The notes under the pieces were generated by a model, which was given only the letters and a program-made list of their open reading frames with translations, made no database searches and was not told the DNA's origin. A stretch of 11,842 nt of DNA, from contig JBFXEX010000157.1 in the NCBI GenBank assembly GCA_050179645.1, forward strand, positions 1 to 11,842. Reading direction: 5' to 3'. Position 1 is the stretch's first letter. Each line of letters opens with the position of its first letter. The DNA is from VAZQ01 sp050179645 (lineage in GTDB: Bacteria > Pseudomonadota > Alphaproteobacteria > Rhizobiales > Xanthobacteraceae). Of the stretch, positions 7,083 to 11,842 are shown piece after piece. The translations under genes and the position numbers were made by a program.

Positions 7083-7150
7083 TTCCCGTTCTTCCGCGCC
7101 GCTTCCCGGTTGTTCGACGCCGCTTCCCGTCACTTCCCGCCGCTTCTGCG
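7083..7150 (-). repeat. Roughly 10-base-phased CGGGAAG repeats in the oxygenase-reductase spacer
   Basis: On the plus strand CTTCCCG occurs exactly at 7083, 7103, 7124 and 7134. Near copies (CTTCCGC at 7092, CTTCTGC at 7144) fill other slots, giving spacings close to 10 or 20 bases. On the transcribed strand this is a run of purine-rich CGGGAAG units between the two genes. The array is directly visible; its function is unknown. It may be simple slippage of a degenerate repeat. Confidence 0.5.
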
Positions 7151-8737
7151 CTATTCCGCCGCGCGCTTGACCCGGCCGAAGCCAGGATAGGCCACATCGT
7201 CCGGATCAATCCAGGCCGGATCGCGCCAGCCATTCTCGTCGTAGTCGGAGAGACACCGTTCGGCGAGCGAAACCATGCTGTCGAGCGAGCCCGACGTCCT
7301 CGCATTCCACATCGCCTGGATGCGGATGTCCTCATGATTTCCCGCGTAGTTCATCTCGTAAAGCTCGTGACGGCCGCCGAACTCGGTGCCGATCGCATCC
7401 CACAGAAGCTTCATCACCTTGATGCGCTCCTTGTAGCCGATGCCGTGCGAACCGCGCACGTACTTCGTCAGATACTTGTCGATCTCCGGATTCTTGAAGT
7501 CCCGGGTCGACGACGGCAGGTAGATAAGCGCCGACGCGACGATCTTCTCGACGATCTCCTTGACCCGGCGATAGGCGTCGCCCGCGAACATCCGATAGCT
7601 CGCGCCCGATTGCATGTTCGGCAACACCGCCCCGCCGACCCAGGGCGTCGGATTGGCCGCCATCGCGTCGGTCAGTGCCCAGAACAGGTTGCGCCAGCCG
7701 ATGATCTCGCCGAGCATCGCCTGATTGCCGCGGAAGTCGTCGGCGCCGGTGGTGCGCAGCGCCTTGGCGATCAGCCCGACCAGGAAATCGAGCTTCACGG
7801 CCAGCCGCGTGCAGCCCTGGAACTGATAGCCGGCCAGGAACCCCGACTGCGGGAAGAAGATCTTGAGCTTTTCGAGGTCGCGGTGGAGAAGAACGTCCTC
7901 CCACGGAATGAACGCATTGTCGAACACGAAGATCGCGTCGTTCTCATCGAAGCGCGACGACAGCGGGTAGTCGTAGGGCGAGCCCATCAAGGTCGCCATC
8001 ATCTCGTAGGAAGCGCGGCAGATGAGCTTCACGCCGGGCGTGTTCATCGGCGCGATGAACATCACCGCCAGATCGGTATCGTGGGTCGGCACGATCGCGG
8101 CATTCTGCCCGAGGAAGTTGTAATGCGTGAGCGCGGACGCCGTCGCCACCACCTTGGCGCCGGAGACATAGATGCCGGCGTCGGTCTCCTTCTGAATGGT
8201 GATGAAGACGTCCTTGACCTGATCGGCCGCCTTGGCGCGGTCGACCGGCGGATTGACGATGGCGTGGTTCATGAACAGCACGTGCTCCTGCGCGCGGCGG
8301 TACCAGGACCGCGCATTGTCGGAGAACTTGCCGTAGAATTGGTCGTTGGCCCCGAGCGTGTTCATCAGCGAGGCTTTGTAGTCGGGCGAGCGGCCCATCC
8401 AGCCGTACGACAGCCGCGCCCAGCCGGCGATGGCGTCGCGCTGCTGGATCAGTTCTTCGCGCGAACGCGCCGCGCAGAAGAACTTGTGGGTATAGCCGCC
8501 GGAGCCGGTATCGGTCGGCGACGTGAGCAGGTCCCTGGATTTCGGGTCGTGCAGGGCGTCATAGAGCCGCGCAATCGAACGCGCGCTGTTGCGGAACGCC
8601 GGATGGGTCGCAACATTCTCGACGCGCTCGCCATAGATGTAGACCTCGCGGCCGTCGTTGAGGCTCGCCAGATACTCGGCGCCGGTGAACGGCCGCCCGG
8701 CGGCGCCGATTACGTCCTCGGATTTCATCCGGCTCAT
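7151..8737 (-). CDS. hpaB: HpaB-type flavin-dependent phenol ortho-hydroxylase, oxygenase subunit
   Basis: A 528-residue protein of the 4-hydroxyphenylacetate 3-monooxygenase family, normal length (about 520). It uses reduced FAD and O2 to add a hydroxyl next to a phenolic OH, giving a catechol, in the cytoplasm. The N-terminal HpaB_N domain (about 15-280) and the C-terminal acyl-CoA-dehydrogenase-like helical domain (about 288-490) are both intact. Arg116, Tyr120 and His158 have the same spacing as Thermus thermophilus HpaB Arg100, Tyr104 and His142, which contact the substrate. Other family stretches are TDTGSGGYTHKFF (75-87), GSPYDYPLSSRFDENDAIF (252-270), LPSSTRDFKNPEIDKYL and GTEFGGRHELYEMNYAG (450-466). 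I use ATG 8737, which fits the family length; ATG 8728 is an alternative, and neither has a strong ribosome site. The reading frame stays open upstream to 9031 but that extension looks non-coding. The true phenolic substrate is not determinable here. Confidence 0.94.
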   Translation of the reverse strand: MSRMKSEDVIGAAGRPFTGAEYLASLNDGREVYIYGERVENVATHPAFRNSARSIARLYDALHDPKSRDLLTSPTDTGSGGYTHKFFCAARSREELIQQRDAIAGWARLSYGWMGRSPDYKASLMNTLGANDQFYGKFSDNARSWYRRAQEHVLFMNHAIVNPPVDRAKAADQVKDVFITIQKETDAGIYVSGAKVVATASALTHYNFLGQNAAIVPTHDTDLAVMFIAPMNTPGVKLICRASYEMMATLMGSPYDYPLSSRFDENDAIFVFDNAFIPWEDVLLHRDLEKLKIFFPQSGFLAGYQFQGCTRLAVKLDFLVGLIAKALRTTGADDFRGNQAMLGEIIGWRNLFWALTDAMAANPTPWVGGAVLPNMQSGASYRMFAGDAYRRVKEIVEKIVASALIYLPSSTRDFKNPEIDKYLTKYVRGSHGIGYKERIKVMKLLWDAIGTEFGGRHELYEMNYAGNHEDIRIQAMWNARTSGSLDSMVSLAERCLSDYDENGWRDPAWIDPDDVAYPGFGRVKRAAE

Positions 8738-8839
8738 CGCTGAACGGCGCGGTGCCGCCTCCCATGCTTCGCCTCGCAGGCAAAGACATTCGGGTGGGCA
8801 AGTCAATGCGCCGGTTCGATCCCTGCTCTGGTGTGGCAG

Positions 8840-8875
8840 TTCGGAAATCCGCATAATTCGTGCGGCGATTCCGAA
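8840..8875. repeat. Imperfect hairpin with TTCGGAA / TTCCGAA arms
   Basis: Arms TTCGGAA (8840-8846) and TTCCGAA (8869-8875) pair over 7 bases. After a 2x3 internal loop, CCGC pairs with GCGG around a 9-base loop. The same arm sequence recurs in the hairpin at 8930-8960, suggesting a small family of palindromic intergenic repeats. Confidence 0.5.
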
Positions 8876-8906
8876 ATGAGGCCTCTGAACAAGACCAACA
8901 CTGCAG

Positions 8907-8929
8907 GACGTGGAGAATTCTCCATCGTC
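8907..8929. promoter_or_regulatory. Perfect 14-base palindrome, candidate operator
   Basis: TGGAGAATTCTCCA (8911-8924) is a perfect palindrome. It is flanked by GACG (8907-8910) and CGTC (8926-8929), which extend the symmetry with one extra base. It lies 170 bases before the oxygenase start and about 560 before the binding-protein start. Such a site suits a homodimeric repressor (TetR, MarR or GntR type); no such gene is in the window. The palindrome is visible; the operator role is inferred. Confidence 0.4.
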
Positions 8930-8960
8930 ATTCCGAAAGCTGCGAACCGGCTGTCGGAAT
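8930..8960. repeat. Second TTCCGAA hairpin
   Basis: ATTCCGAAAGC (8930-8940) pairs with GCTGTCGGAAT (8950-8960) over 11 positions with a single mismatch and a 9-base loop. It shares the TTCCGA arm with the hairpin at 8840-8875, so the two look like copies of a short REP-like palindrome. Confidence 0.5.
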
Positions 8961-9073
8961 CTAAATCCCCGCGGGACGGAAATGCAGGGAATATCTGTTC
9001 CGGCCTTCGGCAGGCGCCCCGGATTGACCAAACTGGGTTGTTCATCAGCCTGCTACCGCGTGTACTCATAAAA

Positions 9074-9097
9074 TCGACCGCCTCTGAATTCGGTCGA
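9074..9097. repeat. Short dyad TCGACCG / CGGTCGA
   Basis: A 7-base perfect inverted repeat with a 10-base loop, directly before the ATG of the doubtful ORF at 9100. It could be a binding site or chance; no T tract follows. Confidence 0.35.
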
Positions 9098-9099
9098 AA

Positions 9100-9495
9100 A
9101 TGACCCCAACCGGACTCTGTGCCGGCGTGCAGCCGATTGTTGCAATTGAGCCCGAAGTTGAAGGCTTCAGCATGTGCGCTGCAGATTCTAGCGACTTTAG
9201 CGCGAGCGACCCGCTTGGGGATTCTTCGAACGAATCTGACCGCTCTGAAATGAACGCCGAAACCATGGTCGACGAGCTCAACGCAACCATCGTCGCGGCA
9301 ATGCGGGATGCGCCGGCCGCGAGGGGCTTGGTCGAGGTCGGCAAAGACCAGCCATATCCACGCCGGAGAATCTGTGTCGCCACATTGCGCAAGTCGAAAA
9401 TAGCGGGATATCCTCACGGAAGCCGGCATCACGGCGGAATGACCCGACCGCCCCCAGAAAAACCATCGGCCGTATCGGAGGAGAGCCAGCGATGA
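9100..9495 (+). CDS. Doubtful ORF, 131 residues, overlapping the next start by ATGA
   Basis: An open frame of 131 codons whose stop overlaps the start of the solute-binding-protein gene (ATGA at 9492-9495). That arrangement is common in coupled genes. Residues 24-80 are acidic and plausibly helical (MNAETMVDELNATIVAAM). The C-terminal third is basic and Pro/His-rich with no domain I know. There is no ribosome site before 9100, and a dyad at 9074-9097 sits right upstream. A minus-strand frame over the same bases is also open. I cannot assign a family. It may be a decayed gene remnant or chance. Confidence 0.25.
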   Translation: MTPTGLCAGVQPIVAIEPEVEGFSMCAADSSDFSASDPLGDSSNESDRSEMNAETMVDELNATIVAAMRDAPAARGLVEVGKDQPYPRRRICVATLRKSKIAGYPHGSRHHGGMTRPPPEKPSAVSEESQR

Positions 9496-10472
9496 AGAGG
9501 CATGCCATCACGTTCTCGACCGCACTAGCGGCAGCGTGCATTGGACTTTTCGTGCTCTCCGAACCGGCCAGCGCGCAGGACTGGCCCAACCGGCCGGTGA
9601 AAGTAATTATCCCATTCCCAGCCGGTGGGCCCACTGACGTGCTGGGTCGGCCTCTCGTCGACCACCTGAGCAGGGCACTGGGCCAACCGTTCCTGATCGA
9701 GAGCCGGGCCGGTGGCGGCACCACGATCGGCGCGCAGGCCGTCGTCAAGGCTGATCCGGACGGCTACACGCTTTTCCTGGGCACCGTATCGCCGTTCGTG
9801 CTCGCGCCGATCTTCAACCCGAATGCCGGCTACACCGCCAAGCAGTTCGCGCACATCGTGCTGGTGGCCGAGTCGCCGATGATCATGGTGGCGAGCCTGA
9901 AGAGCGGCGCGAAGACGGTGGCCGACGTCGTGGCCTCCGCTCGCAAGGCGCCGGACACGTGGTCCTACGCCTCCGTAGGCCAGACCACGACCACGCATCT
10001 GCTCGGGGAGTGGTTCACGCAGGTGACCGGGACGAAGATGGTGCATGTGCCCTATCGCGGCAGCGCGCCTGCCATGACCGACCTCGTCGGCGGGCAGGTT
10101 CAGATGTTCTTCGATGTCGCGAGCAGTTCCATCCCGCACGTCAGGGCGGGCACGATCACGCCGCTGATGATGCTACACGAGCGCCGCTGGAGCCAGTTCC
10201 CAAACGTACCGACCTCGAAGGAGGCGGGCTTTCCCGACTTCGTCGGCACGTTCTGGGTCGGCCTCGCCGCGCCCGTAGGGACCCCGCCGGCGATCATCGA
10301 AAGGCTCAACCGCGAGGTCAATCTGTTCCTCAAGAATCGCGATTTCGTGAAGCGCCTTGACGACATCACGTACAGCCCTGTCGGCGGCCCGCCGGAGGTG
10401 CTCACCAGGCGCATCGCCGAGGAGGCTGCGATCTGGACCAAGGTCGGCCAGAAGGCCGGCATCATCAAGTAG
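9492..10472 (+). CDS. TTT-family periplasmic solute-binding protein (TctC/Bug)
   Basis: A 326-residue extracytoplasmic receptor of the tripartite tricarboxylate transporter family, normal length. ATG 9492 has GGAGGAG (9477-9483) 8 bases upstream. A Sec signal peptide is clear: MKRH, a hydrophobic core to about residue 23, then ASA before Gln29 as the cleavage site. Family hallmarks follow: PVKVIIPFPAGGPTDVLGR (35-53), ESRAGGGTTIGAQAVVKADPDGYTL (70-94), VPYRGSAPAMTDLVGGQVQMFFD (around 185-207) and the ending with APVGTPPAIIERLN. These proteins bind carboxylates, including aromatic acids, and deliver them to TctA/TctB membrane proteins. No such membrane genes are in the window, so it is either an orphan receptor or works with a distant transporter. 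Ligand unknown. Confidence 0.94.
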   Translation: MKRHAITFSTALAAACIGLFVLSEPASAQDWPNRPVKVIIPFPAGGPTDVLGRPLVDHLSRALGQPFLIESRAGGGTTIGAQAVVKADPDGYTLFLGTVSPFVLAPIFNPNAGYTAKQFAHIVLVAESPMIMVASLKSGAKTVADVVASARKAPDTWSYASVGQTTTTHLLGEWFTQVTGTKMVHVPYRGSAPAMTDLVGGQVQMFFDVASSSIPHVRAGTITPLMMLHERRWSQFPNVPTSKEAGFPDFVGTFWVGLAAPVGTPPAIIERLNREVNLFLKNRDFVKRLDDITYSPVGGPPEVLTRRIAEEAAIWTKVGQKAGIIK

Positions 10473-10631
10473 CAGAAGTGGCAACAGCCTCCAGTTACTC
10501 GGCATTCTGGGAACGCGTCACGTTGGCGATCCTGACAACGCGCAGCAATAATCGATGCGCAGGACAGCTAAGCCGTCCCGCCGTCGAATGTCGTAGTCTA
10601 TGATTTTGAGACAAGGAGCGAGGAGCAGAAC

Positions 10632-11804
10632 GTGGCGATGAGAGATGTGGCGATTGTTGCGTATTCGGAAACCAAAATCGTTCAAAAGAGCGATCGCGAC
10701 GTTTGGGAGCTCGGTGCAGAAATCCTCGAGGATCTCCTGAACAAGACCGGCATGGAGAAGGGCGAGATCGACGGCCTCATCCTGTCGAGCGCCCAGACCG
10801 GCGCCGGCAACCCGTTCTGGGCCCAGGCGACCGCCGACCAGCTCGCGCTCGAGGTCGACTTCTGCAACACCGTCGACATCGGCGGCTGCTCGCCCGCCGG
10901 TGCTGTCGCCCGGGCCGCGATCGCGATCGAGGCCGGCCTGTGCGAGACGGTGCTCTGCCTGTTCGCGGATACCGCGTCACGCGAGAACAACAACCGTCAA
11001 CGGCACTATCAGGCCGAATGGACTGCGCCGCTCGGCCTGCTTGGGCCCCCGACGTCGTTCGGTTTCATCACCTGCCGCTACCAGGAGCAGTTCGGCCTCG
11101 ACTACCGCATGCTTGGTAAGCTCGCGGTGGCGCAACGCAACGGCGCAGTGCTCAACGAACTCGCCTGTGACAAGCTGCGCACGCCGATCACCATCGACGA
11201 CTACATGAATTCGCGCATGATCGCCGACCCCATCCGGCTGCTCGACAGTGTGATGGTTTGCGACGGGGCGTGCGGGCTGATCGTCACGAGCAAGAAGAAC
11301 GCGGCCAAGAAGGGCTACAAGAAGGCCGCGTTCATCAAGGGCTACGGCGAGAAAACGAGCTATCAGTTCTCTGAGAACATCGTCGACGTCACCGACACCG
11401 GACACATGCCGGCGGGCATGAAGGCGTTCAAACAGGCCGGTATCTCGGCCAAGGACGTGCGTTCGTTCCAGCCCTATGACGACTTCATCATCGCCATGAT
11501 GCTGCAGATGGAGATGTTGGGCTTCTGCAAGAAAGGCCAGGGTTGCGACTTCATCCGCGAGCACGACTTCAATTACAACGGCGACCTGCCGCTCAATACC
11601 GGCGGTGGACAGATCTCGGCCGGGCAGATCGGGCTCGCGGGCGGCGGTACCAATCTCATCGAGGCGGTGCGCCAGCTGTTCGGCGAAGCGGGCAAGCGCC
11701 AGATCAAGGACACGACGAACACCGTCGTCACCGGCATCGGCGGCATTCCCTACAACCGCAAGTGGTACTCTTCAGTCGTCTTGGTCCTCACCCCAAACGG
11801 CTGA
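10632..11804 (+). CDS. Thiolase-fold protein (SCP-x/lipid-transfer thiolase type), atypical active site
   Basis: A 390-residue thiolase-superfamily protein, normal length. GTG 10632 has GGAG (10622-10625) 6 bases upstream; ATG 10638 is the alternative. The N-terminal thiolase half includes WELGAEILEDLLNKTG and IDGLILSS. A Cys is present at residue 86 in DIGGCSPAG, but it appears one position off the usual nucleophile when the following helix is aligned. The C-terminal half has LNTGGGQISAGQIG (321-334), where ordinary thiolases have Gly-His-Pro; the His is absent. This fits the thiolase group that works with a DUF35 (OB-fold/Zn-ribbon) subunit in acyl-CoA cleavage or aldol-type reactions. The gene beginning at 11829 is probably that partner. 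It lies 159 bases after the solute-binding-protein gene. Role in CoA-thioester chemistry is inferred; exact reaction unknown. Confidence 0.88.
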   Translation: MAMRDVAIVAYSETKIVQKSDRDVWELGAEILEDLLNKTGMEKGEIDGLILSSAQTGAGNPFWAQATADQLALEVDFCNTVDIGGCSPAGAVARAAIAIEAGLCETVLCLFADTASRENNNRQRHYQAEWTAPLGLLGPPTSFGFITCRYQEQFGLDYRMLGKLAVAQRNGAVLNELACDKLRTPITIDDYMNSRMIADPIRLLDSVMVCDGACGLIVTSKKNAAKKGYKKAAFIKGYGEKTSYQFSENIVDVTDTGHMPAGMKAFKQAGISAKDVRSFQPYDDFIIAMMLQMEMLGFCKKGQGCDFIREHDFNYNGDLPLNTGGGQISAGQIGLAGGGTNLIEAVRQLFGEAGKRQIKDTTNTVVTGIGGIPYNRKWYSSVVLVLTPNG

Positions 11805-11828
11805 CGCATATCGCAAAGAGGCACTCCC

Positions 11829-11842
11829 ATGGTCAAGGTCAA
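11829..11842 (+). CDS. Start of the next gene, cut by the window edge (probably DUF35 partner)
   Basis: ATG at 11829 begins Met-Val-Lys-Val, 24 bases after the thiolase-like stop, with GAGG about 8 bases upstream. Only four codons are visible. Thiolase-like genes of this type are usually followed by a small Zn-ribbon/OB-fold (DUF35) gene, so that identity is expected from context alone. Confidence 0.45.

Larger units (their letters stand above)
8738..9491. other. 754-base divergent spacer, mostly without a recognisable gene
   Basis: This spacer lies between the leftward oxygenase gene and the rightward solute-binding-protein gene, so it should hold promoters for both. It carries several dyads, listed separately (8840-8875, 8907-8929, 8930-8960, 9074-9097). 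I found no confident -35/-10 pair. Short overlapping ORFs exist in most frames; the best plus-strand one is 9100-9495, listed separately with low confidence. Base composition is less GC-biased than in the flanking genes (notably 8840-9110), in keeping with non-coding or decayed sequence. Confidence 0.6.

Noticed and set aside
6452..8743. 763-codon plus-strand ORF antisense to hpaB and hpaC
   Set aside because: It is a GC-rich mirror frame: very rich in Arg, Val, Asp and His, no family motifs, while both minus-strand genes have intact known domains.
8803..8840. tRNA-like T-arm (GGTTCGATCC) in the spacer
   Set aside because: The T stem is mismatched, and no anticodon arm, D arm or acceptor pairing could be built around it. 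At most a degenerate remnant.
8738..9031. 98-residue N-terminal extension of the HpaB frame
   Set aside because: The extension has no family similarity I recognise, crosses the spacer hairpins, and the remaining 528 residues already match the family length.
9066..9432. Minus-strand ORFs in the spacer (108 and 209 residues)
   Set aside because: They lack ribosome sites and recognisable domains, and overlap each other and the plus-strand ORF. The longer one crosses the palindromic repeats.
1..11842. CRISPR array, insertion sequence, rRNA or origin
   Set aside because: No regularly spaced direct repeats of CRISPR size, no transposase-like protein with terminal repeats, and no rRNA or replication gene signature was seen.

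Overview
The window is GC-rich and reads like a catabolic or accessory region of an alphaproteobacterium, most like Bradyrhizobium or Rhodopseudomonas-type Hyphomicrobiales. That placement is inferred from codon use and the gene mix: Tat-exported amidohydrolases, an HpaB-type oxygenase, an orphan tripartite tricarboxylate transporter (TTT) receptor and a thiolase-like/DUF35 pair. No taxonomic marker gene is present.

Left part (1-4453), minus strand: two full-length YtcJ-type amidohydrolases (228-2075 and 2368-4146) in the same direction. They share an unusual leader, Met-Cys-x-x-Cys followed by a twin-arginine signal. Each start has GGAGG exactly 8 nt upstream, which moves the second gene's start to a TTG. 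The 290-base gap between them holds the 34-codon tail of a destroyed alpha/beta-hydrolase gene. A hairpin follows each stop codon.

Middle part (4454-8737), minus strand, in transcription order: an HpaB-type flavin-dependent phenol hydroxylase; its HpaC-type flavin reductase; a 58-residue Gln/Asn/Pro/Gly-rich protein with its own ribosome site and intrinsic terminator; an AraC/PobR-like regulator; and a three-helix membrane protein of unknown function. HpaB keeps the Arg/Tyr/His substrate-contact residues at the family spacing, so para-hydroxylated aromatic acid ortho-hydroxylation is a reasonable expectation. The AraC protein is the obvious candidate regulator.

Right part (8738-11842): a 754-base spacer contains several dyads (a 14-base perfect palindrome and two TTCCGAA hairpins) and one doubtful ORF. 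After it, on the plus strand, come a secreted TTT (Bug/TctC) solute-binding protein without its membrane partners, a thiolase-fold protein lacking the usual GHP histidine, and the first codons of another gene that is probably its DUF35 partner.

A possible joint role, which is inference only: periplasmic amidohydrolases release, and the binding protein captures, an organic acid. HpaBC then hydroxylates an aromatic ring and the thiolase-like/DUF35 pair acts on a CoA intermediate. The sequence does not prove that these transcription units form one pathway.
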